From contig NZ_JAAGPF010000029.1 in assembly GCF_017104645.1 (NCBI RefSeq), forward strand, positions 1 to 40,755: a stretch of DNA of 40,755 nucleotides, given 5' to 3'. How positions within the stretch are numbered: position 1 is the stretch's first letter; each line of letters opens with the position of its first letter. Positions 24,415 to 33,892 of this stretch are shown here, piece after piece. The stretch comes from Burkholderia sp. Ac-20379 (lineage in GTDB: Bacteria; Pseudomonadota; Gammaproteobacteria; Burkholderiales; Burkholderiaceae). The position numbers and the translations under genes were made by a program. A model generated the notes under the pieces. The model did no database searches, was not told where the DNA came from, and was given only the letters and a program-made list of their open reading frames with translations.

Positions 24415-25290
24415 TCAGGCAGCCGGGTCGAGAAAATCGACGATGCGGTTGAAATCCTCCGCGTCGCCCACGTATTCCTCGCTGGCCGCCCACAGCCGCG
24501 CGGCCTCGCGCGCCACCGGCGCGACGCTGTCGAACTGGTCGAGCAGGCCGAGCGCGAGGCGCACGTCCTTGCGCATCAGCTTCATGGTGAAGCCCGAATC
24601 GAACGTCTCGTTGAAGATCCAGGTGGGGTAGTTGACGAGCGTGGCGCTGTTGCGGCCCGAGCCGCCGTTCAGCGCTTCCACGAGCTTTTCCGGATCGACG
24701 CCGGCCGCGCGCGCGGTGCGCACCGCTTCGCTCGCCACCAGCAGATGCACGCCGGTCAGCAGGTTGTTGAGCAGCTTGGTGACGTGCCCTGCGCCCACCG
24801 GGCCCACATGCACGCGCTTGGCGCTGATCACGGCGAGGATCGGCTCGACCGCCGCGATGTCGGCGTCCGAGCCGCCCAGCACCATCGTCATGGTGGCGGT
24901 GGCCGCGCCCTTCGGGCCGCCGCTGACGGGGCCGTCGACGAAGCCGATGCCGCGCTCGGCCAGCGCCGCCGCCACGCGGCGCGTGCTGTCCGGATCGGCC
25001 GTGGTGGTGTCCACCACGATCGTGCCGGGCTTGGCGTTCGCCAGCACGCCGCCTTCGCCGAGCACCACCGCCTCGACGATCGCCGAGGTCGGCAGCGACA
25101 GCAGCAGCACGTCGGCGTCGCGAGCGATTTCCGCCACCGAGGCGCGCGCCGTCACCACGCCCTGCCCGGCCAGCGCATCGGCCACGCCCGGCGCGGCGTC
25201 GAAACCGAGCACCGCGTAATTGCCGCGCTGCAGCGAACCCGCCATGCCGCGCCCCATGTTGCCCAAGCCGATCACGCCTACCGTTTTCAT
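24415..25290 (-). CDS. Beta-hydroxyacid dehydrogenase (3-hydroxyisobutyrate dehydrogenase family)
   Basis: The 291-residue protein has the N-terminal Rossmann motif GLGNMG (8-13), the substrate-binding FVDGPVSGGPKGA (117-129) and the catalytic K172 followed by N176 in HVTKLLNN. These are family hallmarks shared by tartronate semialdehyde reductase, 3-hydroxyisobutyrate dehydrogenase and related enzymes. GGGAG is 8 nt before the ATG. It is the first gene of the operon, directly divergent from a LysR gene with a palindromic operator between them. With the ALDH it may interconvert a hydroxyacid, semialdehyde and diacid. Confidence 0.9.
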   Translation of the reverse strand: MKTVGVIGLGNMGRGMAGSLQRGNYAVLGFDAAPGVADALAGQGVVTARASVAEIARDADVLLLSLPTSAIVEAVVLGEGGVLANAKPGTIVVDTTTADPDSTRRVAAALAERGIGFVDGPVSGGPKGAATATMTMVLGGSDADIAAVEPILAVISAKRVHVGPVGAGHVTKLLNNLLTGVHLLVASEAVRTARAAGVDPEKLVEALNGGSGRNSATLVNYPTWIFNETFDSGFTMKLMRKDVRLALGLLDQFDSVAPVAREAARLWAASEEYVGDAEDFNRIVDFLDPAA

Positions 25291-25404
25291 CCGACGAACT
25301 CCCGATTGCTGTTGGTGAGGGGCGGAACGCCAGCTCGCGGCCGCCTTGCATTGGCTCGATAGTCGTCCGGGCGAGCCGTATAATCAATCACCGCCAATAT
25401 TGCT

Positions 25405-25427
25405 AGTGTTCTAATTTTTCGAACACT
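25405..25427. promoter_or_regulatory. LysR operator AGTGTTC-N9-GAACACT
   Basis: A perfect 7-bp inverted repeat (25405-25411 and 25421-25427) with an AT-rich 9-nt spacer lies between the divergent dehydrogenase and LysR genes, 21 bp before the LysR ATG. This is a textbook position for autoregulation and activation of the divergent operon. Confidence 0.7.
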
Positions 25428-25447
25428 CGAATCGGGATGCCCGCCCC

Positions 25448-26356
25448 ATGACCGACACCCTCACCGACAGCCGGATCGTCTATTTCTACGAAGCGGTGCG
25501 CTGCGGCACGATCCGCGCGGCGGCCGACTGGCTCGACGTGGCGCCGTCGGCGGTGAGCCGCCAGATCGGGCTGCTGGAGAAGGAGCTGGACGCCACGCTG
25601 GTGGAGCGGCACGCGCGCGGCGTCACGCCCACCGAGGCGGGGCGCTGCGTGATCGAGTATTTCCGCGAGCAGTTGGCGCACCGCGACGATCTGATCTCGC
25701 GCCTGCAGGAGCTGCGTGGATTGAAGACGGGCGAGGTGAGCCTGGTGCTCGGCGAGGGCTTCGTGTCGGACCTGCTGGCCGGGCCGATGCAGCAGTTCTG
25801 CCGGCAATATCCGGGCATCCACGTCAATCTCGACGTGGGCAGCACCAACGACGTGATCCGCAAGATTTCGAACGACGAGGGCGAGATCGGCCTCGTCTAC
25901 AACCCGCCCACCGAGCACAAGCTGGTGTCGCGCGCCTCGAAGCGGCAGCCGATGATGGCGATCGTCGGGCCGGATTTCCCGCGCCGCGCGAACAAGGTGC
26001 TGTCGGTGCAGCAGCTCGCGGCCTATCCGCTCGCGGCCACCCATCCGTCGTACGGCACGCGGCAGATGCTGGAGGCCGTCGAATACGCCGAGCGCGTGCG
26101 GCTTGGGCCGATCGTCACCACCAATTCGTTCGCGATCCTCAAGGAGTTCGTGAAATCGGGGCTCGGCATCGCGGTGATGCCGGCGTTCGCCGTGGCGGCG
26201 GAACTGCAGGCGAAGGATCTGTTCGCGATCGACATCGCCCACCCGATCCTCGAGAACGCCGAGGCGCACATGGTCACGCGCGTGGGCCGCAAGCTCTCGG
26301 TGGCGGCCAACAAGATGCTGCAGATGATGACGGGGCAGATGCGCGCGTTCCGGTGA
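25448..26356 (+). CDS. LysR-family transcriptional regulator
   Basis: The 302-residue protein has the helix-turn-helix IVYFYEAVRCGTIRAAADWL, then APSAVSRQIGLLEKELDATL. The substrate-binding domain includes VSLVLGEGFVSDLLAGPMQQF and KEFVKSGLGIAVMPAFAV. It is divergent from the four-gene DUF3100 operon and shares the palindrome at 25405-25427, so it very likely controls that operon. The inducer is unknown. Confidence 0.92.
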   Translation: MTDTLTDSRIVYFYEAVRCGTIRAAADWLDVAPSAVSRQIGLLEKELDATLVERHARGVTPTEAGRCVIEYFREQLAHRDDLISRLQELRGLKTGEVSLVLGEGFVSDLLAGPMQQFCRQYPGIHVNLDVGSTNDVIRKISNDEGEIGLVYNPPTEHKLVSRASKRQPMMAIVGPDFPRRANKVLSVQQLAAYPLAATHPSYGTRQMLEAVEYAERVRLGPIVTTNSFAILKEFVKSGLGIAVMPAFAVAAELQAKDLFAIDIAHPILENAEAHMVTRVGRKLSVAANKMLQMMTGQMRAFR

Positions 26357-26486
26357 ACGCCCTGCCCGGCCCGCCGGACAGCGCGGCGAGGGACGCCATC
26401 CGGATACCGGTTCGCCCACGCGCCGCGAGCGTATATCATCCGGTGCAGGCCGCATCCGATTTCCAGACTTCCCAAACCGCCAGCCG

Positions 26487-27203
26487 ATGACCACGCCCAA
26501 CGAAGCCCCCGCCCCGCGCGCGCTGCGCGCCCTGACCGCCCTCGAAGCCCGCATCGTCGGCGTGCTCAACGAGAAGCAGCACACCGTGCCCGACACCTAC
26601 CCGCTCTCGCTGAACGCGCTGACGGCCGGCTGCAACCAGAAGACGGCGCGCGCGCCCGTGATGAACGTCAGCGAAGCCGAGGTGCTCAACGCGATCGAGG
26701 AACTGAAGGGCGTGAGCCTGGTGTTCGAAGGCAGCAGCAGCCGCGTGCCGCGCTTCGAGCACAACCTGAACCGCGTGCTCGGCATCCCGAGCCAGGCCGT
26801 CGCGCTGCTCACGGTGCTGCTGCTGCGCGGCGCGCAGACGGCCGCCGAGCTGCGCCTGAATTCGGCGCGGCTGCATGGCTTCGCCGATGTGTCGTCGGTC
26901 GAGAGCTTCCTGGAGGAGCTGGCCGAACGCACGACGCCGCTGGTGGTCAAGCTGCCGCGCGCGCCCGGCGCGCGCGAGAACCGCTGGATGCATCTGCTGA
27001 GCGGCGAGGTCGATCTGGCCGCCTACGCCACCGCATCGGGCGCGTCGAGCGAAGGCGGTGCGGCGGGCGGCGGCGCAAACGCGGCCGAATTCGAGGCGCT
27101 GCGCGAGGATCACGACCGCCTGGCCGAGGAAGTGGCGCGGCTGCGCGCGCTGGTCGAGCGGATGGCCGGCGAACTCGGCATCGACGCCGGTTCGGCTGCC
27201 TGA
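26487..27203 (+). CDS. yceH: YceH/DUF480 family protein
   Basis: The 238-residue protein carries the DUF480 signature (LTALEARIVGVLNEKQHTVPDTYPLSLNAL, GCNQKTAR, VPRFEHN, ELRLNSARLHGF), predicted to be a pair of winged-helix domains. The C-terminal 50 residues add an Ala/Gly linker and a short coiled coil (EALREDHDRLAEEVARLRALVERM). Its role in the cell is not established to my knowledge. Its stop is 21 nt from the end of the convergent MFS gene. Confidence 0.9.
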   Translation: MTTPNEAPAPRALRALTALEARIVGVLNEKQHTVPDTYPLSLNALTAGCNQKTARAPVMNVSEAEVLNAIEELKGVSLVFEGSSSRVPRFEHNLNRVLGIPSQAVALLTVLLLRGAQTAAELRLNSARLHGFADVSSVESFLEELAERTTPLVVKLPRAPGARENRWMHLLSGEVDLAAYATASGASSEGGAAGGGANAAEFEALREDHDRLAEEVARLRALVERMAGELGIDAGSAA

Positions 27204-27224
27204 CGACAGTGAACCGGGCGCGTC

Positions 27225-28481
27225 TCAGTCGAGCGCGCGCCCCTTCATCTCCGGAATCAGGCACAGCGTGGCGACGATGTCGAGCACGTAGAGCGCGGCC
27301 AGCGCCGCGATCGCCACCGTGAACGAATAGCGCGCCGCCAGCGCGCCCACCGCCATCGGCCCGAAGCCGCCGATCGCGCGGCCGAGGTTCCACAGCACGT
27401 TCTGCGCGGTGGCGCGCGCGGCGGTCGGATAGGCTTCCGACATCAGCGTGCCGTAGCCGCCCACCATCCCGTTCACGAACATCCCCATCAGCGCGCCGGC
27501 CCACAGCAACGCGGCCGGATCGCTCAACTGCGCGTAGACGATCACCATCGCCACCGCGCCCGCCTGGTAGACGAGGAACGTCGGCTTGCGGCCGATGCGG
27601 TCGGCGAGCTGGCCGAACATCCAGACGCCCGCCATCATGCCGAGCACCGTCACGGCGGTCCACAGGCCCGATTTCGTCAGCGAGAAGCCGAGCCGCTTCG
27701 CGAGGAAAGTCGGCAGCCAGATCATGATTCCGTAGTAACCGAAGTTCTGCACCGCGCAGAGGATCACGATGCCGGTGCTGGTGCGGGCCGTGCGCGCGTC
27801 GGCGAACAGCATCCGGAAGCGCGCGCCGAGGCTCGGCACGGCCGCTTCGGGACGACGCGATTGCACGAACGGCTCCGGCTCGTGCAGGCGGTTGCGCAAC
27901 TGCCAGGCCACCAGCGCGGGCAGCATGCCGACCGCGAACATGCCGCGCCAGCCGATCCATTGCAGCAGCGTGGGCGTCAGCAGCGCGGCCAGCAGCACGC
28001 CGCATTGCCAGCCGAGCGCCACGTAGGACGAGACGCGCGCGCGTTTCGCCGCGGGCCACGCCTCGGCCGCGAGCGCCATGCCGATGCCGAATTCGCCGCC
28101 CAGGCCGATGCCGGCCACGGTGCGATAGACGAGCAGGTCGGTGAAGCCCTGCGCCAGCGCGCACAGGCCGGTGAACACGGCGAACAGCGCGATCGTCCAG
28201 GTCAGCACGCGCACGCGGCCGAAACGGTCGCTCAGCGCGCCGAAGATCAGCCCGCCGGCCACCGCGCCGATCAGCGTCCAGGTCACCAGCGCGCCGGCCT
28301 GCCCCGCGTCGAGCCGCAGCGACGCCGAGATCGCCGGCAGCATGAAGCCGAGGATCAGCAGATCGAAGCCGTCCATCGCATAGCCGATCGCGGCGCCGGC
28401 CAGCGCCTTCCAGGCGTAGCGCGTGACAGGTTCGGCGGCGGGGGACGCGGCCTCGGCGGCGGCGGGAAACTTCGATGACAT
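27225..28481 (-). CDS. MFS transporter (AAHS-like, organic acid type)
   Basis: From the ATG at 28481 the product has 418 residues with 12 helices. The IGYAMDGFDLLILGFMLPAIS start and the GALSDRFGRVRVL motif resemble the aromatic acid:H+ and sialate/organic acid symporter groups. The loop motif RTVAGIGLGGEFGIGM and the repeat-like FGQLADRIGRKP in the second half are also present. It is monocistronic, convergent with yceH and divergent from the GH92 gene. The substrate cannot be read. Confidence 0.88.
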   Translation of the reverse strand: MSSKFPAAAEAASPAAEPVTRYAWKALAGAAIGYAMDGFDLLILGFMLPAISASLRLDAGQAGALVTWTLIGAVAGGLIFGALSDRFGRVRVLTWTIALFAVFTGLCALAQGFTDLLVYRTVAGIGLGGEFGIGMALAAEAWPAAKRARVSSYVALGWQCGVLLAALLTPTLLQWIGWRGMFAVGMLPALVAWQLRNRLHEPEPFVQSRRPEAAVPSLGARFRMLFADARTARTSTGIVILCAVQNFGYYGIMIWLPTFLAKRLGFSLTKSGLWTAVTVLGMMAGVWMFGQLADRIGRKPTFLVYQAGAVAMVIVYAQLSDPAALLWAGALMGMFVNGMVGGYGTLMSEAYPTAARATAQNVLWNLGRAIGGFGPMAVGALAARYSFTVAIAALAALYVLDIVATLCLIPEMKGRALD

Positions 28482-28892
28482 GGCGGTTCGGTAGTGGGTT
28501 CGGATCGGATGCGCGGCGCGCGCGGATCGAAGCATACCGCGACAGAATCGGCGCCACCGGCGCGGTTCGCTTCAGGCCGATTCGCATTGACGGATTTTCA
28601 TTCGGCCATTTCGAATCGAATTAAAAACAACCAGGCAATGATTGCGCCTCGTGGCCCGACGCAAAATCGTTTCTCCGCCTGCGTTTCAGCCACTTCTCGA
28701 TACCCCTCCCGACATCATTTCGGAATCCATAAACATCGCATTTGTTTAGCTAAATCACCAAAAAATCAGGGATTTTTCCAAATAGCGGACATGGCGTTGC
28801 GCGGCGCACACTCGGGCTGACAAAAACCTTCCGGCCGTGGCCGCGCAGCGCGCCGCACCGGCATCGCGTTCGACAACACCCTGGAGACAAGG
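28482..28892. other. Intergenic region upstream of GH92, with an AT-rich core
   Basis: Between divergent MFS and GH92 genes lies a stretch whose part 28585-28790 is markedly AT-rich. It includes a perfect palindrome TTTAGCTAAA (28745-28754) and the inverted repeat AAAAATC-AGG-GATTTTT (28761-28777). These may be operator and promoter elements for the mannosidase. No gene seen. Confidence 0.55.
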
Positions 28893-31514
28893 ATGCGGAT
28901 GACCCTGAAGTGGGCCCTGGCGGGCGCGTGCCTCGCCGCCTTCGCCGCGCTCGGCGGCTGCAACGACGACAGCGGCGGCGCATCGCCGGCCTCGATCGCC
29001 AGCGAGATCGCCGCCGGCGGCGGCACCGCCCCGGATGCGGCGGGCCGGCCCGGCCCCGGCCACGAACACGGCGGCCGCATCGACATCGCGAACCTCACGC
29101 AACGCGTGAACGTGTTCATCGGCACCGGCGCGCCCGACGCGGGCGGCCTGTACCCCGGCAACCTGAACCCCGGCGCGCAAACGCCGTTCGGCATGGTCAG
29201 CTTCGGCCCCGACACGCCGGGCAGCGACCAGCCCTGGGGCAACGGCTCGGGCGGCTACTACTACTCGGACAGCCGCATCGATTTCTTCAGCCTCACGCAC
29301 CTGAGCGGCCCCGGCTGCCGCGGCCAGGGCGCGGTGGCGCTGATCCCCGGCGGCGGCGCGCTGACGTTCTCGCACGCCGACGAACGCGCCGCGCCCGGCT
29401 ATTACCGCGTGAAGACGGGCAACGGCGTCGTCAACGAATTCACCGCCACCACGCGCACCGGCATGGCCCGCCTCAGCTATCCGTCGGGCGCCGCCTCGCC
29501 CGAGCTGACGCTCGACGCCACGCGCAGCAACGGCATGAAAAGCGGCGTCGCGCCGGGCCTCGTGAACGTGTCGGTCGACACGGCCCGCAACGTCGTGACA
29601 GGCCAAACCGTGGTGGGCGCGTTCTGCGGCGGCACCTGGTACAAGCCCGTGTATTTCTCGATCGCGTTCGACACGCCGCTCGACGCGGCCCAAACGACGG
29701 TCGCCGACGGCGTGGCGAAGCTCGTGTTCCGCACGCCCGCACATCGCGGCGCGGTGGTGCAGATGAAGGCCGGGATCTCCTCGGTCAGCGTGGCCAACGC
29801 GCAATTGAACCTCGCGACGGAAAATCCCGGCTGGTCGTTCGATCGGGTCAAAGCCGAGCAGCAGGCGGTGTGGAACCGCCGCCTCAACACGATCCAGCTC
29901 GACCTCGCCGAGCCCGGCGCGATCGCGCGCCTCGACGGCGCCACGGCCCAACGCGCGACACGCTACGTCACGCAGTTCTACACGGCGCTCTATCACGCGA
30001 TGGCCGGCCCGACCGTGTACAGCGACGTGAACGGCGACTATCGCAGCATGCGCGAAACCGATCTGAACGCGGCGGCCGACACGGCCCCGGCGCGCGCCGT
30101 CGCCAATGTTTCGCAGTACGCAGTGCCGGGCAACCCGAGCGCCTATCGCACGCACTACGCGGGCTTCTCGCTGTGGGACACGTATCGTTCGGAAACGCAG
30201 TTGCAGGCCCTGCTGTTCCCGTCCGAGACGAGCGACATGATGCAATCGCTGGTGGCCGACGCGAAGCAATGCGGCGCGTTCCCGCACTGGGTGGACGGCA
30301 GCGACGACACCAAGCCGATGGAAGGCGACCACGCGCCCAACGTGATCGCGGCGGCCTATGCGTTCGGCGCGCGCGGCTTCGATACCGGCGCGGCGCGCAG
30401 CGTCATGCTGCAATCGGCGTTCGGCACCGGCGGCCCCGGCAGCGCGTTCGTGGAAGGCGCCTGCAACAACATGCCGAGCGTGGACGACAGCGTGGGCGCC
30501 AGCCCGATCGCCGACGCCTACCTGAAGTACGGCTATGTGACGACTGATTCGACCTCGAACCATCACCCCGGCTCGATGACGCTCGAACTCGGCACCACCG
30601 ACGAATCGATCGGCAACTTCCTGGCCGCGCTCGGCGAGCCCGGCGATGCGCAGAGCGTGACCACGCTGCACCAGCGCGCTCGGGCCTGGGCGCACCTGTT
30701 CAACGCGAACATTCCGGCCAGCCTGAACTACAACGGCGGCGAGTCGAGCGGCCTGGTGCCGAAGGACGCGAGCGGCCAATGGGTGTTCAGCGGCCCGGAC
30801 AACGGCGGCTTCCACGAATCGAAGGAACCGAATTATTTGTGGACGATCGGCCACGATTACGCGTCGGTGATCGCCGCGCTGGGCGGCAACGCGGCGGCCG
30901 TCGCGCGCCTGAACACGCTGTTCGGGCTGAACCAGGGCGATCCGTTCAACGGCCCGCTGCCGAGCGCGGCCACGCTCAACAGCGGCGAGAACGGCAACAC
31001 GCTCTACATCGGCAACGAGCCGTCGCTGCAGACGCCGTGGGCCTACAACTGGGCCGGCAAGCCGCAGCTCGCGCAGCGCGTGATCCCGATCGTCATGAAG
31101 CAGACGTTCTTCGACACGCCGGGCGGGCTGCCGGGCAACGACGATGTCGGCGCCACCTCCACGTTCTATCTGTGGGCGAGCCTGGGGCTGTATCCGGTGG
31201 TGCCGTCGGCGCCGGGGCTGGCGATGTCCACGCCGCAGTTCAAGGGCATGACGGTGTGGCTCGACGACGGCCGCAAGAAGCTGCGCATCGAGGCCGACGA
31301 CGAGGCGCTGCTCAACGACAAGCCGTATATCAAATCGGTGCAGTTGAACGGCACGACGTACCGCGGCTCGTGGCTGCCGGTGGCCGCGATCGCCGGTGGC
31401 GGCACGCTGCGCTACACGCTGTCGGCCACGCCGACGGACTGGGCGGCCGATCCGTCGCTCGCGCCGCCGTCGGGGCCCGCGGCCGACTATACGAAGGCGA
31501 CGGCGTCGCGTTGA
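28893..31514 (+). CDS. GH92 family alpha-mannosidase, predicted lipoprotein
   Basis: The 873-residue protein begins with a lipoprotein signal ending in LGGC (Cys about residue 23), then a Gly/Ser-rich linker, so it is predicted to be anchored in the outer membrane or periplasm. The GH92 domain starts near VNVFIGTGAPDAGGLYPGN. It has the family blocks FGMVSFGPDT, THLSGPGC, LWDTYRSETQL and, near the end, GNDDVGATSTFYLWASLGLYP. GH92 enzymes are calcium-dependent exo-alpha-mannosidases acting on N-glycans or mannans. In a plant- or fungus-associated bacterium the target would be host or fungal mannose chains. GGAGA lies 8 nt upstream of the ATG. It is not in an operon. Confidence 0.92.
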   Translation: MRMTLKWALAGACLAAFAALGGCNDDSGGASPASIASEIAAGGGTAPDAAGRPGPGHEHGGRIDIANLTQRVNVFIGTGAPDAGGLYPGNLNPGAQTPFGMVSFGPDTPGSDQPWGNGSGGYYYSDSRIDFFSLTHLSGPGCRGQGAVALIPGGGALTFSHADERAAPGYYRVKTGNGVVNEFTATTRTGMARLSYPSGAASPELTLDATRSNGMKSGVAPGLVNVSVDTARNVVTGQTVVGAFCGGTWYKPVYFSIAFDTPLDAAQTTVADGVAKLVFRTPAHRGAVVQMKAGISSVSVANAQLNLATENPGWSFDRVKAEQQAVWNRRLNTIQLDLAEPGAIARLDGATAQRATRYVTQFYTALYHAMAGPTVYSDVNGDYRSMRETDLNAAADTAPARAVANVSQYAVPGNPSAYRTHYAGFSLWDTYRSETQLQALLFPSETSDMMQSLVADAKQCGAFPHWVDGSDDTKPMEGDHAPNVIAAAYAFGARGFDTGAARSVMLQSAFGTGGPGSAFVEGACNNMPSVDDSVGASPIADAYLKYGYVTTDSTSNHHPGSMTLELGTTDESIGNFLAALGEPGDAQSVTTLHQRARAWAHLFNANIPASLNYNGGESSGLVPKDASGQWVFSGPDNGGFHESKEPNYLWTIGHDYASVIAALGGNAAAVARLNTLFGLNQGDPFNGPLPSAATLNSGENGNTLYIGNEPSLQTPWAYNWAGKPQLAQRVIPIVMKQTFFDTPGGLPGNDDVGATSTFYLWASLGLYPVVPSAPGLAMSTPQFKGMTVWLDDGRKKLRIEADDEALLNDKPYIKSVQLNGTTYRGSWLPVAAIAGGGTLRYTLSATPTDWAADPSLAPPSGPAADYTKATASR

Positions 31515-31524
31515 GGCGCCTGCG

Positions 31525-32421
31525 TTACAGCCGGAACAGCTCGCGCGCCGAGTCGACCAGAATCGTGCGGCGCTGCGCGTCGTCGGGCACCCAGCGCCGC
31601 AACGCGCCGGCGGCCCCCGCGTAATCGGCCCGCTCGCGATGCTCGGTGTGCGGCCAGTCGCTGCCCCACACCAGGCGCTGCGGCCCGAAGGCGGCCAGCA
31701 GATCGGCGGCCAGCGTCGCTCCGAGCGCCGCGCCGTCGCCCGCGTGCACGCTGCGATACGCGGCCGACAGTTTGACCCAGACGCGCCCGCTGCCGGCCCG
31801 TTCGAGCAAGCCGCGGAAGCCCGGATCGCGCGCGCCGGCCACCGGGTCGGGCCGGCCGAAATGGTCGACCACGAGCGCGCGGCAGTGCGGCAGCAACGCG
31901 TCGATCAGCACCGGCAGATCGGCCGCGCCGCGATGGATCTCGAGATGCCAGCCGAGCGCGTCGATGCGCGCGAGAAAGCGCGGCCAGGGCCCGCTGCGCA
32001 GGTCGGGCAGCGGCAGGCCGATCAGGTTCAGCCGCGCGCCGACGATACCGCACTGCGCCAGCGCGGCCAGCTCCGCGTCGCCGATCGACGGATCGACCAC
32101 CGCCACGCCACGAAACCGCCGCGGATAGCGGCGCGCGACGCTCGCGAGCCAGCGATTGTCGGTGCCGAGAAAGCTCGGTTGCACCAGCACGCCGTGCGAC
32201 AGGCCGTGGGCGGACAGATGCGCGACGTAGGCGTCGAGCGTCGCATCGTAGTCGGGCGCATGGCGGCGCTGCGCGGCCAGCGGCAGGCCGCGCACGAACA
32301 GGTGCGCGTGCGTGTCGACGCCGGCTGGCGGCGGCGCGTCGGCGGCAAGCCACGCGGCGCCGGCAGCCGACAGGCCGGCCTCGGCGCGCAGGGCGAAATC
32401 GTCGGGCAGGGAAAGACTCAT
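31525..32421 (-). CDS. Amidohydrolase-2 family hydrolase (LigI/lactonase-like)
   Basis: The 298-residue TIM-barrel protein has the amidohydrolase metal motif DTHAHLF near residue 36, a central WHLEIHRG strand, VVDHFGRPDP and the late WGSDWPHT with its catalytic Asp. These are features of the amidohydrolase-2 group that includes 2-pyrone-4,6-dicarboxylate lactonase and sugar lactonases. It follows the MFS gene by 61 nt on the same strand and is probably cotranscribed, so import and hydrolysis of a lactone or aromatic-derived acid is likely. Both are divergent from a LysR gene. Confidence 0.88.
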   Translation of the reverse strand: MSLSLPDDFALRAEAGLSAAGAAWLAADAPPPAGVDTHAHLFVRGLPLAAQRRHAPDYDATLDAYVAHLSAHGLSHGVLVQPSFLGTDNRWLASVARRYPRRFRGVAVVDPSIGDAELAALAQCGIVGARLNLIGLPLPDLRSGPWPRFLARIDALGWHLEIHRGAADLPVLIDALLPHCRALVVDHFGRPDPVAGARDPGFRGLLERAGSGRVWVKLSAAYRSVHAGDGAALGATLAADLLAAFGPQRLVWGSDWPHTEHRERADYAGAAGALRRWVPDDAQRRTILVDSARELFRL

Positions 32422-32482
32422 CGTCGGCAAGATCGGGATTAGGAAGAAAATCGGGGCAGGCGCGGGTCGGCGGTGCGGCGGA

Positions 32483-33748
32483 TCAACGGCGCGCCTCGGC
32501 CACCGCGGGCGCAGGCGCGGCGATGCGCCGGCCGCGCGTCTCGGGCAGCATCAGCGCGGCGATCACCACCAGCCCGTAGGCCACGCCGGCGTCGATGCCA
32601 AGCGCCGCGCCGAGCGACATCGAGCCGCTCATGTGGCCGATCAGCACCGGAAAGCCGGCCGACACGATGCGGCCGAAGTTGTAGCAGAAGCCCACGCCGG
32701 TGCCGCGCACGCCTTGCGGATACAGTTCGTTGAACAGCGCGCCGAGCGTGGCCGGAATGCCGGCCGAGAACAGCCCGAGCGGGAAGCTCAGCAGCAGCAT
32801 GGCGGTGTCGCCGATCGGCAGGAACGTGTAGATGTTGACCATCACGGCGCAGCACACGGCGAACACGATCACGTTCCAGCGCCGGCCGATGCGATCCTGC
32901 AGCCACGCGCTGACGAAGCAGCCGACGATGAACGCCACGATCACCACCGCCAGATAGCCGCCCGTGCCGAGCACCGACAGGTGGCGCTCGGTCTTCAGGT
33001 AGGTGGGCAGCCAGGTGGTGATCGCGTAGTAGCCGCCGTGCGCGCCGAGGCCGATCAGGCCGCCGACAGCCGTGGTGCGCAGCACCGCCGGCGAAAAGAT
33101 GCCGGCCGCCATCGCCAGCACGCCCTGGCGCTGGCCGTTCGCGTCCACCGGCAGCGGCTCGCGCGGCGGCTCCACCACGTTGCGGCGCAGGTAGAGCACG
33201 AGCATCGCGGGCACCAGGCCGATCGCGAACAGCAGCCGCCACGCCCATTCCTGCGAGACGAACGAGAAGATCGCCGTATAGAGCAGCACCGCGCCGCCCC
33301 AACCGAAGCCCCAGGCGCTCTGCACGATGCCCATCGCCTTGCCGCGGTGTTTCGCGTTGACGGTTTCGCTGAGCAGCACCGCGCCGGCCGTCCATTCGCC
33401 GCCGAAGCCGATGCCCTGCAGCGCCTTCAGCGCGAGCAGCTGGTCGAAGTTCTGCGCGAACGCGCTGAGGAACGTGAAGAAGGAGAACCAGATCACGGTG
33501 ATCTGCAGCGCGCGCACGCGCCCCACGCGATCGGACAGCACGCCGGCCAGCAGCCCGCCGAGCGCGCCCGCCACCAGCGTCGCGCCGCCGATCAGGCCTG
33601 CCTGGCTCTTGCTGATGCCCCAGACGGTCAGCAGCGTCGGGATCACCAGCGAAAAGATCTGCGTATCGGCGGCGTCCACCGCCCAGCCGGCAAAGCAGCC
33701 CCACAAGGTTCGTTTCTCGGCGGGGGTGATGTCCCGATACCAGCGCAT
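32483..33748 (-). CDS. MFS transporter (organic/aromatic acid type)
   Basis: The 421-residue protein has 12 helices, with AGWAVDAADTQIFSLVIPTLL at helix 1, GVLSDRVGRVRAL motif A and GIGFGGEWTAGAVLLSE. It is close in style to the sialate/aromatic-acid MFS members. AGGAG sits 7 nt before the ATG. It is first in a two-gene operon with the amidohydrolase, 144 nt from the divergent LysR start with an inverted repeat between them. Confidence 0.9.
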   Translation of the reverse strand: MRWYRDITPAEKRTLWGCFAGWAVDAADTQIFSLVIPTLLTVWGISKSQAGLIGGATLVAGALGGLLAGVLSDRVGRVRALQITVIWFSFFTFLSAFAQNFDQLLALKALQGIGFGGEWTAGAVLLSETVNAKHRGKAMGIVQSAWGFGWGGAVLLYTAIFSFVSQEWAWRLLFAIGLVPAMLVLYLRRNVVEPPREPLPVDANGQRQGVLAMAAGIFSPAVLRTTAVGGLIGLGAHGGYYAITTWLPTYLKTERHLSVLGTGGYLAVVIVAFIVGCFVSAWLQDRIGRRWNVIVFAVCCAVMVNIYTFLPIGDTAMLLLSFPLGLFSAGIPATLGALFNELYPQGVRGTGVGFCYNFGRIVSAGFPVLIGHMSGSMSLGAALGIDAGVAYGLVVIAALMLPETRGRRIAAPAPAVAEARR

Positions 33749-33860
33749 GACCGTCTCCTGATGCGGGCCGCGCGTCGCGCCGGCCCGGCGGCCCGGTGGT
33801 TCCGGCGCCGCGATTGATTGATAGCCCGCATTCTGGCGCGCCTTGCATGCGTCGTACACT

Positions 33861-33881
33861 ATGAAAACGTTGATCTTTCAT
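33861..33881. promoter_or_regulatory. LysR operator ATGAAA-N9-TTTCAT
   Basis: A perfect 6-bp inverted repeat with a 9-nt spacer lies 12 bp before the LysR ATG and between it and the divergent MFS gene. Confidence 0.55.
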
Positions 33882-33892
33882 TGCATGGCGTT

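Noticed and set aside
28755-30854. A 699-codon minus-strand frame opposite the GH92 gene
   Set aside because: Same antisense effect. Its low-complexity Ala/Arg/Val content and lack of family motifs contrast with a full GH92 protein on the other strand.
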